Assembly: GCA_034521755.1 (NCBI GenBank)
Contig: JAXHMB010000004.1
Location: forward strand, 1 to 64,000
Length of the DNA: 64,000 bases
Reading direction: 5' to 3'
Origin: JAXHMB01 sp034521755
Lineage (GTDB): Bacteria > Bacteroidota > Rhodothermia > Balneolales > Balneolaceae
A program made the translations under genes and the position numbers. Shown piece after piece: positions 52,348 through 61,283 of the stretch (its first letter is position 1; the number at the start of each line of letters is the position of its first letter). The notes beneath the pieces are model-generated. The model searched no databases. It saw only the letters and a list, made by a program, of their open reading frames with translations, and was not told the origin of the DNA.

Positions 52348-52355
52348 TATATTTG
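52348..52355 (+). promoter_or_regulatory. -7 box TATATTTG of the DUF4856-imelysin operon
   Basis: Exact TAnnTTTG match 35 bp before the lipoprotein ATG (52390); a TTTG at 52320-52323 is a possible -33 element though 5 bp too far. Overlaps the proposed metal-repressor site region. Confidence 0.5.
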
Positions 52356-52389
52356 CATTCACATAAATTTGAACACAAAGAACTTAGAA

Positions 52390-53547
52390 ATGAATCTTAT
52401 AAATAAATCCTCTCAATCCCTTTTTCTAATTGCTGTATTTAGCATGATCTTTATAGGAGCATGCAACATTTTTGACAGTAGCAACAATAATAACAACCAA
52501 ATTGAAGCTCCTGAAACCTACGAATTTACTCGCGACGGTGAAACTTCTGTTGCCTTCCCGGGACAAGATGACCGGCTGGCTATGGTAGAAGAAATGAAAG
52601 CCTATATCGCCACTGCTCATGAAGGGGACGTTCTCTCCGAACAAGCCCTGCTCGATATGTATGAGAATACTGACGGCAACGGCGGTGGAAAATTCTCTTT
52701 TACTTCTGATCGTGATCTTAAAAGCAAAACCTTTGTTCTTGATCGCGAAAATGACCTTTTCGAAGGCTTTTTTGCCGCGGCTGCTGCAGCCAGTGAAAAC
52801 GGACAAGCAGAAAATGGAAAAGCTGGTCTTTTACAACGTGGAGATGGACAAATCTTAGTTGACGAGAAAGGACGTGAATTTACCCAACTTGTTGAAAAAG
52901 GATTGATGGGCGCTGTTTTCTACAATCAGATCTTCAATGTTTATCTTACCGATGAAAAAATTGGTCCTGATGTGGAAAACAGCGAGACCGAAGAAGGAGC
53001 TAATTACACAGCCAAAGAACATCACTTCGATGAAGCTTTCGGTTACTTTAATGCACCTGCTGATTTTAAATCCGATTGGCCGGATGCTCGTTCCGATGAG
53101 CTTCGATTCTGGAGCAAATACTCAAATGGCTCTGACCCATATCTCGACTTCAATAATAACATTATGAATGCGTTCATCCTTGGAAGGACTGCTATTGTCA
53201 ATGGCAATCAGAGTGAGCTGGACAACCAAGTTAATATTCTCTATGAAGAGCTTGAGCTGCTCTCAGCAGCAACTGCCGTTCACTACATAAACAATACGCT
53301 ATCAGATCTCAATGATGGTAATCAAGGCGAAGCATTTCATGCACTTTCAGAAGGATGGGCCTTTGTCAATGCGCTGAGATATAGTCCCAATAGAAAAATT
53401 ACAAATGACCAAATTGATCAAATCTTAAACACTGATTTCGGTCAAAATGGCAACTTCTGGGAAGTTACTCCTGAGGGATTGAACAACGCAAAGTCTACGC
53501 TTGTTGAAACTTACCCTGATCTCGAATCTGTTCAAAACCAGCTATAA
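52390..53547 (+). CDS. DUF4856 domain lipoprotein
   Basis: 385 aa from ATG 52390, where the lipobox FIGAC follows the hydrophobic LFLIAVFSMIF; an upstream in-frame start would bury it. Family segments: DDRLAMVEEMKAYIATAHEG, AVFYNQIFNVYLTDEKIG and HFDEAFGYFNAPADF. The family is seen next to imelysin and TonB genes and is thought to be part of iron uptake; mechanism unknown. A hairpin (53565) lies between it and the imelysin gene. Confidence 0.85.
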   Translation: MNLINKSSQSLFLIAVFSMIFIGACNIFDSSNNNNNQIEAPETYEFTRDGETSVAFPGQDDRLAMVEEMKAYIATAHEGDVLSEQALLDMYENTDGNGGGKFSFTSDRDLKSKTFVLDRENDLFEGFFAAAAAASENGQAENGKAGLLQRGDGQILVDEKGREFTQLVEKGLMGAVFYNQIFNVYLTDEKIGPDVENSETEEGANYTAKEHHFDEAFGYFNAPADFKSDWPDARSDELRFWSKYSNGSDPYLDFNNNIMNAFILGRTAIVNGNQSELDNQVNILYEELELLSAATAVHYINNTLSDLNDGNQGEAFHALSEGWAFVNALRYSPNRKITNDQIDQILNTDFGQNGNFWEVTPEGLNNAKSTLVETYPDLESVQNQL

Positions 53548-53564
53548 ACATTTTCAACTTTACT

Positions 53565-53599
53565 GAGCCAAATCCGGTAAATGCCGGTTTGGCTCTTTC
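53565..53599 (+). terminator. Hairpin/partial terminator between DUF4856 and imelysin genes
   Basis: GAGCCAAATCCGG / CCGGTTTGGCTC stem with a TTTCT tail. Strong stem and short U-tract suggest partial termination, lowering the expression of the downstream genes relative to DUF4856. Confidence 0.55.
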
Positions 53600-53614
53600 T
53601 AATCCTGATTCACC

Positions 53615-54715
53615 ATGTTACAATTCAATAAACTTTCTGTCCTTCTTTTACTATTAATTTTTGTGGGAGCCTGTAGCAGTAGTACAAATTCAAACGATGA
53701 ATCTAGCTTTGATCGGGCAGCCATGCTCGAAAACTATGGTAATAATATTATTGTACCAGCTTTTGAATCGCTGCAAATTTCTGTTGATGAATTGCAAGTG
53801 GCAGCACAAAATTTCGAAACTGAACGTACGCCTGAGAACTTAGAAACGCTCCAAGAAACCCTTAAAGATGCCCGGCTGGCATGGCAGGATGTAAGCCCAT
53901 TTCAATTTGGTCCTTCTGAAGACGTCTTACTACGGGCCTCGCTTAATACTTATCCGGTTGATACCGAAAAAGTTTCGGACCGGGTGTCCAGCGGCGAATA
54001 CTCCTTTGGCACCATAAACAGCCGCGATGCGTCAGGCCTCCCTGCTCTTGGCTATCTGCTACACGGTGTGGGAGATACCAATGAAGAAATAGTGTCGATG
54101 TACACCACCGACGCAGACGCCGAAAACCGCATGAACTATCTTTTGGATAATATATCTTTTATCAAAGAGCAGGTCGATACTGCTACTAATGAATGGCAAG
54201 CTTCCGGTGGTGACTATATCGGCATGTTTTTAAGTGAAGAAAATGCCGGTACCGATGTGGGAAGTTCGCTGGGCATGCTTATTAACAGTTATGTTAAACA
54301 TTATGAGCGCTTTCTGCGTGACGGAAAAATCGGCATTCCTGCCGGAGTTCGAAGTGCCGGAACACCTCGTCCCCTTGCTGTGGAAGCCTATTATGGAGAA
54401 TATTCGGTTGAGCTAGCCTCTGCAAATTTAGAGCAAGTCGAAAAAATATTTACCGGCGGTGATAACAGAGGGCTCGACGACAACCTCGAAGCGCTCGGAG
54501 CGGGAGATCTTTCTGCTGAAATACAAACACAAATTGATGAGGCACAGTCTGCACTCGATGGACTCAGTGACCCGCTTTCGCAGCAGATTGAAGAAAATAA
54601 CGATCCTGTTCTCACTACCTTCGAAGAGATGCAACACGTGGTTACAATTCTCAAGGCCGACATGACCTCTATTCTTGGCATCACGATCACCTACCAAGAT
54701 AACGACGGTGACTAA
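53615..54715 (+). CDS. Imelysin family (IrpA/EfeO-like) iron-related lipoprotein
   Basis: 366 aa with lipobox FVGAC. Two-bundle imelysin architecture: N-terminal helices with LKDARLAWQDVSPFQFGPSE, the GLPALGYLLHG segment in the position of the GxHxxE metal motif (His replaced here, see odd), and the C-terminal repeat ending EEMQHVVTILKADMTSILGI. Imelysins sit on the cell surface or in the periplasm and are iron-regulated. Ends five bases before the HTTM gene. Confidence 0.9.
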   Translation: MLQFNKLSVLLLLLIFVGACSSSTNSNDESSFDRAAMLENYGNNIIVPAFESLQISVDELQVAAQNFETERTPENLETLQETLKDARLAWQDVSPFQFGPSEDVLLRASLNTYPVDTEKVSDRVSSGEYSFGTINSRDASGLPALGYLLHGVGDTNEEIVSMYTTDADAENRMNYLLDNISFIKEQVDTATNEWQASGGDYIGMFLSEENAGTDVGSSLGMLINSYVKHYERFLRDGKIGIPAGVRSAGTPRPLAVEAYYGEYSVELASANLEQVEKIFTGGDNRGLDDNLEALGAGDLSAEIQTQIDEAQSALDGLSDPLSQQIEENNDPVLTTFEEMQHVVTILKADMTSILGITITYQDNDGD

Positions 54716-54720
54716 CGGCA

Positions 54721-56121
54721 ATGATACCCGAAGCAATAAAAAAACACCTTAGTTCCCGGGTATCCATTGCCCCACTGGCGGTATTTCGATTCCTTTTTGG
54801 ATTCATCATGCTGGTCAGCATTATCCGTTTTGCCGCCAACGGCTGGATCTACGAGTTGTATGTAAAACCCGACTACTTTTTCACCTACTACGGCTTCGAC
54901 TGGGTAACTCCACTCGGTGAAACCGGCATGTACCTGCTTTTTTTGGTGATGGGTCTCGCTGCCCTCTCCATTATGCTGGGCTATTTTTATCGCTTCGGTA
55001 TCGTCATCTTTTTCCTGGCTTTTACCTATGTCGAACTCATTGATAAAACCAACTACCTCAACCACTACTACTTTGTCAGTATTGTTAGCTTCCTGCTGAT
55101 GTTCGTTCCGGCTAACCGGTACTTTTCGCTGGATGTACTACGCAAACCTTCCCTACGTCGCGAATACGTTCCCGCGTGGACGATCAACATCTTCAAACTG
55201 CAACTAGGACTCGTTTACTTTTTTGCCGGCGTTGCCAAACTCAATCCCGACTGGCTGCTCAACGCCATGCCACTTCAAATCTGGCTCCCCGCCAATGCCG
55301 ACCTCCCGCTTATCGGCCCGCTGCTGGAATATACGACCACAGCTTATATCTTCAGCTGGGGCGGAGCGTTTTACGATTTAACGGTTACCTTTTTCCTGCT
55401 CTGGAAACGTACACGAATCCTGGCATATCTGGCCGTGATCGTTTTTCATATGTCCACTTGGTTTCTGTTTCAGATCGGTATGTTTCCGTTTATTATGATT
55501 TTATGTACCCTCATATTTTTTCCGGCTGATTTCCACAAAAAAATCATACAAATCATATCCGGGTTCACAAATTATCTTCCGTTTTCACTACCGAAACCAA
55601 AACCTGCCAAGAACAAAGATTTTCAACTCAGCAGAATAGGGAATTCTATTATTGGCGGTATTCTTATCCTCCATTTTGTACTACAGCTTTTACTACCGCT
55701 TCGGTTCATGCTCTATCCTGACAATCTTTTTTGGACTGAACAGGGATTTCGCTTTTCCTGGCGGGTTATGCTCATGGAAAAAGCGGGACATGCTACCTTT
55801 CATATGCGCAATCCCGAGACTGGAAACGAATGGCAGGTTCGGAACTGGGATTATCTCACTCCGAAACAAGAAAAGGAGATGTCCACACGGCCGGACATGA
55901 TCCTGCAATTTGCCCATCACCTTGAAGACGAGTACCAAAAGAACTTTTCCGGTGATGTAGAAATTACTGTTACATCTAATGTAACACTTAACGGGCGTCG
56001 CAGCCAACCAATGATTAATCCCAATGTAGATCTCACCGAGCAAGAACGTGGCTTTGCTCACAAAGAATGGATTTTGCCCTTTAACGAAGATCAACAGAAT
56101 TGGTTCAAAAATCTACAATAA
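54721..56121 (+). CDS. HTTM protein, homologue of vitamin K-dependent gamma-carboxylase
   Basis: 466 aa. Four to five N-terminal membrane helices, then VYFFAGVAKLNPDW with Lys173 in the position of the catalytic Lys218 of human gamma-carboxylase (AGVKKLDADW). Around it ELIDKTNYLNHYYF and VPANRYFSLD mirror human DK-x-NH and DANHYWSVD segments, and FHMSTWFLFQIGMFPFIMI mirrors the human HxxNSQLFSIGMF. The C-terminal soluble domain (FSWRVMLMEKAGHATFHMRN, DMILQFAHHL) continues the same homology to the end. So it looks like a full gamma-carboxylase (converts Glu to gamma-carboxyglutamate with reduced quinone), lying in an imelysin-TonB operon. Substrates unknown. Confidence 0.85.
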   Translation: MIPEAIKKHLSSRVSIAPLAVFRFLFGFIMLVSIIRFAANGWIYELYVKPDYFFTYYGFDWVTPLGETGMYLLFLVMGLAALSIMLGYFYRFGIVIFFLAFTYVELIDKTNYLNHYYFVSIVSFLLMFVPANRYFSLDVLRKPSLRREYVPAWTINIFKLQLGLVYFFAGVAKLNPDWLLNAMPLQIWLPANADLPLIGPLLEYTTTAYIFSWGGAFYDLTVTFFLLWKRTRILAYLAVIVFHMSTWFLFQIGMFPFIMILCTLIFFPADFHKKIIQIISGFTNYLPFSLPKPKPAKNKDFQLSRIGNSIIGGILILHFVLQLLLPLRFMLYPDNLFWTEQGFRFSWRVMLMEKAGHATFHMRNPETGNEWQVRNWDYLTPKQEKEMSTRPDMILQFAHHLEDEYQKNFSGDVEITVTSNVTLNGRRSQPMINPNVDLTEQERGFAHKEWILPFNEDQQNWFKNLQ

Positions 56122-58598
56122 TGAAGTTTCGTGTAATACCCTTTTTACTTTGTGTAATCCTTTTCTCTTTTGATTTAGCATTTGCTCAAAGTTTTACTTT
56201 ATCAGGGACGGTTACTGATGAAAATGGCGATCCCATCGAGGAAGTGAGCATTTTTGTTTCTGAAGACACCTCAAAAACCGACGGAACGTTGCCTGTTCAA
56301 TACCAGTCAAAAACCTCTACCAACCAGCGGGGAAAGTATACTATTCGTGACCTATCACCGGGCAAGTATATTATAATAGCCTATTTTCCCGGCAAGCAAA
56401 CGCAAAGCAAAACAGTACGTATCACAGACAGTCCCGAGGAAAAGAATTTTCAGCTCAAGGGGTTTGAAAGTGAAATGGCAGAGGTTGTTGTGGGTGGAAA
56501 ACAACAACAAACGAATGGAATTACCCGCCTGCAAGCTGTCGAAGGAGTAACCATCAACGAGAGCAAAAAAAATGAAGTGCTTGTACTTGATGATATGGTC
56601 GTAAACAAGGCCACCAATAATAACCGCCAAGTTTATGCCAAAGTTCCGGGGCTCAATATCTGGCAGAGCGGGGATGCCGGCATACAAACCAGCGTAGGCG
56701 GACGCGGACTAAGTCCCAAACGAAATTCTAACTTTAATACCAGGCAGAACGGATATGACATTGCCGCCGATGCCCTCGGATATCCCGAAAGCTATTATAC
56801 ACCTCCTGTACAAGCCCTGAAACGTATCGAGATTATTCGCGGTGCTGCTTCACTACAGTACGGAACCCAATTTGGCGGCATGCTCAATTTTGAGTTCAAG
56901 GATCCTCCAAAAATCGATCCTTTTCAGCTGAACACGAATCAATCCTATGGCTCATTCGGGTTATTTAACTCTTTTAACAGCCTGGGCGGTACCAAAGGCA
57001 ATGTCAGTTATTATGGCTTTTACCAGTACAAAACGAGCGACGGCTGGCGGCCCAATTCTCAGCTCGATCAACACACCGCTTACGCTTCCTTTGATATCGA
57101 CCTGACTGAAAAACTTACTTTGACGCCAGAATATACCCACATGTATTATTTGGCGCAGCAACCCGGCGGATTAACTGACGCCCAATTTTACGATGATCCC
57201 AGCCAATCGAACCGGGAACGGAACTGGTTTAAAGTGAACTGGAATATTTTTGCCCTTGATGCGGATTACATCTTTAATAGTAAAACCAGGATCAACAGCC
57301 GCTATTTTGGGTTGATGGCCGGTCGTGATGCCCTTGGTAACCTACAGCGTATCGATCGACTTGATAACGGTGGAGAGCGCGACCTGCTGAAAGATGACTT
57401 CCAAAATTGGGGCAACGAAACGCGACTAATTCACCGCTATAACTTTCTGGACGGGATCTCTGTTTTCTTAGCCGGTACTCGTTTTTATAACGGCTACACC
57501 CATCGCCGCCAAGGTAATGGACCCGATGGCAGCGACCCATTATTTAACTACATTTCTCCCGATAATTTAACAGGATCTGATTTTGACCTTCCAAGCCAAA
57601 ACAGATCTATTTTTGTAGAAAATATTTTCAATATCACACCCAAATTTAGCATTACTCCGGGATTACGTTTCGAATATATCAAAACCGAAGCCGAAGGATA
57701 CTATCGCAATATCGTCCGTGATTTAGCAGGCAACATCTTAGTCGATGATCGTATTACCGAAGACCGCAGTCGAGAACGTTCGTTTGTGCTGTTTGGCATT
57801 GGATCAAGCTACCGGCCAAGCAGTGAACTGGAGATCTACGGGAACTTCTCCCAAAACTATCGCGCTATGAATTTTAATGATATTCGCGTGGATGTTGGTA
57901 ACCTCGAAGTGGATCCCAATATACAAGATGAGCGCGGCTACAATATTGATTTTGGTATTCGCGGGCAGGTTGACAACTTCTTCCAATATGATGTAACTGC
58001 TTTTCACCTCTCCTATGAGGATCGCATCGGGACGGTACTGCGCACCGAACCAAATCCCAAATTTAATGGATTAGTCGACCGGACTTTTCGGTATCGCACT
58101 AACATCGCCGATGCCAAAATCTACGGCATTGAATCATTTGCAGAAGCCAATCTACTAAATATTTTTGACTTCGATACAGAAACCCGTTTATCAGTTTTTA
58201 CCAATCTGGCACTTATTCATGCCACTTATACTGAGTCTGATGAACCCGGCATTGAGGGTAATGACGTAGAACTTGTTCCACCTCTGAATTTCAAAACGGG
58301 ACTCACTTTTTCTAAAGGCGGCTTTGAAGCCTCCTACCAATTTACTTACGTAGCCGAACACTTTACTGATGCTTCGAATGCACGACGTACACCTACTGCT
58401 ATTGAAGGCATCATTCCTTCTTATAAGGTGATGGATTTATCAACGAAATACAGTTTTAACCGATTTACGCTGGAAGGAGGCGTTAATAATCTCATGAATG
58501 AAAAGTATTTTACGCGACGTGCTACCGGCTATCCCGGACCGGGTATTATTCCGGCAAAGATTCGTAATTTTTACATATCCGTTGGCATAGAAATTTAA
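56121..58598 (+). CDS. TonB-dependent outer membrane receptor
   Basis: 825 aa from ATG 56121 (one-base overlap TAATG with the HTTM gene; the earlier in-frame start adds seven residues before a clean signal peptide MKFRVIPFLLCVILFSFDLA). Mature part: a carboxypeptidase-regulatory beta-sandwich (TVTDENGDPIEEVSIFVSED), the plug (IEIIRGAASLQYGTQFGGML) and a 22-strand barrel ending FYISVGIEI. Takes up a metal chelate across the outer membrane using TonB; the ligand is likely iron-related from the operon. Confidence 0.92.
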   Translation: MKFRVIPFLLCVILFSFDLAFAQSFTLSGTVTDENGDPIEEVSIFVSEDTSKTDGTLPVQYQSKTSTNQRGKYTIRDLSPGKYIIIAYFPGKQTQSKTVRITDSPEEKNFQLKGFESEMAEVVVGGKQQQTNGITRLQAVEGVTINESKKNEVLVLDDMVVNKATNNNRQVYAKVPGLNIWQSGDAGIQTSVGGRGLSPKRNSNFNTRQNGYDIAADALGYPESYYTPPVQALKRIEIIRGAASLQYGTQFGGMLNFEFKDPPKIDPFQLNTNQSYGSFGLFNSFNSLGGTKGNVSYYGFYQYKTSDGWRPNSQLDQHTAYASFDIDLTEKLTLTPEYTHMYYLAQQPGGLTDAQFYDDPSQSNRERNWFKVNWNIFALDADYIFNSKTRINSRYFGLMAGRDALGNLQRIDRLDNGGERDLLKDDFQNWGNETRLIHRYNFLDGISVFLAGTRFYNGYTHRRQGNGPDGSDPLFNYISPDNLTGSDFDLPSQNRSIFVENIFNITPKFSITPGLRFEYIKTEAEGYYRNIVRDLAGNILVDDRITEDRSRERSFVLFGIGSSYRPSSELEIYGNFSQNYRAMNFNDIRVDVGNLEVDPNIQDERGYNIDFGIRGQVDNFFQYDVTAFHLSYEDRIGTVLRTEPNPKFNGLVDRTFRYRTNIADAKIYGIESFAEANLLNIFDFDTETRLSVFTNLALIHATYTESDEPGIEGNDVELVPPLNFKTGLTFSKGGFEASYQFTYVAEHFTDASNARRTPTAIEGIIPSYKVMDLSTKYSFNRFTLEGGVNNLMNEKYFTRRATGYPGPGIIPAKIRNFYISVGIEI

Positions 58599-58612
58599 CC
58601 CATCAAATAAAA

Positions 58613-58640
58613 AAGCCCTGCCAGTATTGACAGGGCTTAA
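58613..58640 (-). terminator. Intrinsic terminator of the iron-binding lipoprotein gene
   Basis: AAGCCCTG / CAGGGCTT stem; the T-run (TTTTTT) is on the minus strand, so it serves the gene at 58664-59719. The receptor gene on the plus strand ends just before it. Confidence 0.8.
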
Positions 58641-58663
58641 ACGTATTCAATGTAAAAGGAACG

Positions 58664-59719
58664 CTAAATGAGACCCACTTCGCGAAGCAGATTAAGTGTT
58701 CCTTCAAGCTGTTCCAGCTTTTCGTAGTCATAGTCGGGACTAAGCTTAAATGCTTTTTCCTCGTCCAATAGGTATTCTGGCAATTCAATTCCTTGGACTA
58801 CCGGATATTCATTTACTGATTGAGCCGCAAAACGCTGAGCTTTGGGGGACAATAGAAAACCCAAAAATTTCTGTGCAAGTTCAGTGCTTTTTGCAGTTTT
58901 TAGTTGGGCAGCTCCGGTAACCAAAGCAAGATTTCCTATATCACCTTCAGCAAAATGATAAGTTTCAAAACTTGCTTCTGGATTAGGTTCATCAACTCCA
59001 TAGTGTTCATGATCTTCAAAGTATCCCTCAGCACCACCGTATTTCATTTGAATTGGGTAATAATGATTTGTCAGTGCCACATCAATTTCACCGGCACCTA
59101 CAGCCTGCACCATTGGCGTATTAGAGCTGTATGATTTTGGATTGAGATCCTGCATGCCATTTACCCACTCACGAGCTACGTCTTCTCCCTTTTCTACTCT
59201 CAAAGCTGTAAGAAAATCATAGAAACTGGAGTAGGTTGGAGTCCAGCCGATACGTCCTTCCAATTCCTTCATTTTCGGAAGATCCATCACTGATTCGGGA
59301 AGTTCTTCAGGTCTGATGCGATCAGGATTATAAGCCAGCACACGAAACCGAACCGTGACAGGTACCCATTTACCGTTAGAGGAAGTATAGGCATCCGGCT
59401 TACTAAGCAAAGAATCAGGCAGCTCGGTCAACAACCCCTGTTGATTGGCCGTTGCCAAAGCACCGGTAGTATTTGCCCAAATAACATCTGCCGGACTTTT
59501 ATCACCCTCTTCATTCAGGACAGCCAATAACTCAGCATCGTTTCCATAACGTACTTTTATATCAATACCCGTTTCCTTTTTAAACTCGTCAACTAAGTTA
59601 TCAACCAATGCCTGACTTCTGCCTGAATAGACGATGAGTTCATCGGGTGATTGTTCTGAACAAGAAACAAAAATAAGCATGCCTAAAATGGCAGATAAGA
59701 TTCCTTTCAATAATTTCAT
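58664..59719 (-). CDS. Ferric-iron ABC transporter substrate-binding lipoprotein (FbpA/FutA-like)
   Basis: 351 aa with lipobox FVSC. Periplasmic-binding-protein class II fold: LIVYSGRSQALVDNLVDEFK start, VIWANTTGALATANQQGLLT, and the paired Tyr of LTNHYYPIQMKYGG that coordinate ferric iron in this family. No permease or ATPase gene is adjacent, which is unusual; they must lie elsewhere. Divergent from hemG across a 122-bp gap holding a palindrome. Confidence 0.88.
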   Translation of the reverse strand: MKLLKGILSAILGMLIFVSCSEQSPDELIVYSGRSQALVDNLVDEFKKETGIDIKVRYGNDAELLAVLNEEGDKSPADVIWANTTGALATANQQGLLTELPDSLLSKPDAYTSSNGKWVPVTVRFRVLAYNPDRIRPEELPESVMDLPKMKELEGRIGWTPTYSSFYDFLTALRVEKGEDVAREWVNGMQDLNPKSYSSNTPMVQAVGAGEIDVALTNHYYPIQMKYGGAEGYFEDHEHYGVDEPNPEASFETYHFAEGDIGNLALVTGAAQLKTAKSTELAQKFLGFLLSPKAQRFAAQSVNEYPVVQGIELPEYLLDEEKAFKLSPDYDYEKLEQLEGTLNLLREVGLI

Positions 59720-59796
59720 AACTCCTAATTCTTCACTTTGCGTTTATAATTTTTTTCTATAGTACTAAAGCAAACAAGCATAAATATAAGACTAAT

Positions 59797-59811
59797 TTAG
59801 ATTAATTCTAA
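59797..59811. promoter_or_regulatory. Candidate metal-repressor palindrome TTAGATTAATTCTAA
   Basis: Halves TTAGA / TCTAA with central TTAAT, in the divergent region of the iron-binding protein and hemG. Related in half-site (TTAG...CTAA) to the operator at 52330 but with wider spacing, so it could bind the same regulator or be chance. Confidence 0.35.
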
Positions 59812-59841
59812 GCAAGAATCTTTCCTGGTTTTTAAGTCGTA

Positions 59842-61179
59842 ATGAATAGCTCAAAAAAAAATATTGGTGTTTTGGGAGCCGGCATATCCGGACTTTCTGT
59901 AGCTTATGAGCTAAAAAATAAGGGCTATAAAGTCACAGTATATGAAAAAGCAGATGAGCCCGGTGGTGTGATTCGTACCAAGCAAGAAGACAATTGGATA
60001 TTAGAGCTTGGGCCCAATACTCTTCTCATAAATTCCACTCCAGTATCTGATTTTCTTGACAGGCTAGGTCTCAAAGATGACTGTATTGAAGCTAATCCCG
60101 TGGCAAAAAAAAGGTTCATCATAAAAAATGGTGAGCCTGTACAAATACCGCTTTCGGCATGGGATTTTCTTTTCAGCAATTTATTCTCTGCAAAAGCCAA
60201 ATTAAAAATGCTGAAAGAACCATTTATCGGATCGGCTAATACGGAAGAAACCATTGCTGATTTTTTCATCCGCAGGCTGGGCAAAGAACCACTCGATTAC
60301 GGAGTGAATCCATTCGTATCCGGTGTATATGCCGGAGATCCTGAAAAACTTTCAATAAAACATACCTTTTCTTCATTACATGAAATGGAGCAAAATCATG
60401 GTTCCATAATAAAAGGCATGATAGCCAGTCGAAAAGGATCTACCATAAAACGCTCACTGGTTTCATTTAAAGATGGAATGCAAGCCCTTCCAAAGAAAAT
60501 CGCTTTTGAACTAAGTGATGAACTTTTTTTAAATACTGAAGTTTCTCAGATTGCCAAACAAGACAGTTCGTGGAAAGTTAAAACCCAAAAAGATACCTTT
60601 CGTCACGATGCAATAATCTCAACTATTCCGGCTCATACATTAAGTAAAGTTCTGGATATATCTGAAACAAATACGTTAACTGATATCAATTATGCACCAA
60701 TGAGTGTGCTGCATCTGGGATTTCACAAAGAATCTATAAAACATCCATTGGATGGGTTCGGTATGCTTATCCCAAAAGTTGAAAACTATAATCTCTTGGG
60801 CTGCCTCTTTTCGTCTACCCTTTTTGAACAGCGCGCCCCCAAAGATCATGCACTTTTAACCTGCTTTATGGGAGGAGCCCGCAATCCAGAGCTCGCTCAC
60901 AAACCCAAAGAAGAGCTCTATAAAATAGCCCTTCGGGAACTTCAACAATTACTGGGTACTAAAGGCAATCCCGTTTTTAAACACCATACTTTTTGGAGTC
61001 ATGCGATCCCACAATACGAATTAGGATATGATTTTTATTTACGTACTATTGAACAAATAGAGAAAAATAACTCCGGGCTTTTTATCAGCGGTAATTTTAG
61101 AAATGGAGTTTCTGTACCAGACCGGATTGCTAAAGGAATTGAACTGGCCGAACGCATTGAAAGCTATATGCAATCATGA
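59842..61179 (+). CDS. hemG: Protoporphyrinogen oxidase (HemY-type, oxygen-dependent flavoprotein)
   Basis: 445 aa. FAD-binding N-terminus IGVLGAGISGLSVAYELKNK, EPGGVIRTKQ and ELGPNTLL, then the substrate domain with NPFVSGVYAGDPEKLS and the C-terminal FISGNFRNGVSVPDRIAKG. Oxidises protoporphyrinogen IX to protoporphyrin IX in haem synthesis, at the membrane. With hemD at 48 kb it shows the organism makes haem. Divergent from the iron-binding protein gene, suggesting iron-linked control. Confidence 0.92.
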   Translation: MNSSKKNIGVLGAGISGLSVAYELKNKGYKVTVYEKADEPGGVIRTKQEDNWILELGPNTLLINSTPVSDFLDRLGLKDDCIEANPVAKKRFIIKNGEPVQIPLSAWDFLFSNLFSAKAKLKMLKEPFIGSANTEETIADFFIRRLGKEPLDYGVNPFVSGVYAGDPEKLSIKHTFSSLHEMEQNHGSIIKGMIASRKGSTIKRSLVSFKDGMQALPKKIAFELSDELFLNTEVSQIAKQDSSWKVKTQKDTFRHDAIISTIPAHTLSKVLDISETNTLTDINYAPMSVLHLGFHKESIKHPLDGFGMLIPKVENYNLLGCLFSSTLFEQRAPKDHALLTCFMGGARNPELAHKPKEELYKIALRELQQLLGTKGNPVFKHHTFWSHAIPQYELGYDFYLRTIEQIEKNNSGLFISGNFRNGVSVPDRIAKGIELAERIESYMQS

Positions 61180-61283
61180 ATTCCAATTCTCCAATTCACC
61201 TAAATTATTTTTAAATTCAAGACCTGATAAAAAAGCTTTAAAGAATATCATAAATACAAGAATAACCAAATTACTGATCCCTT

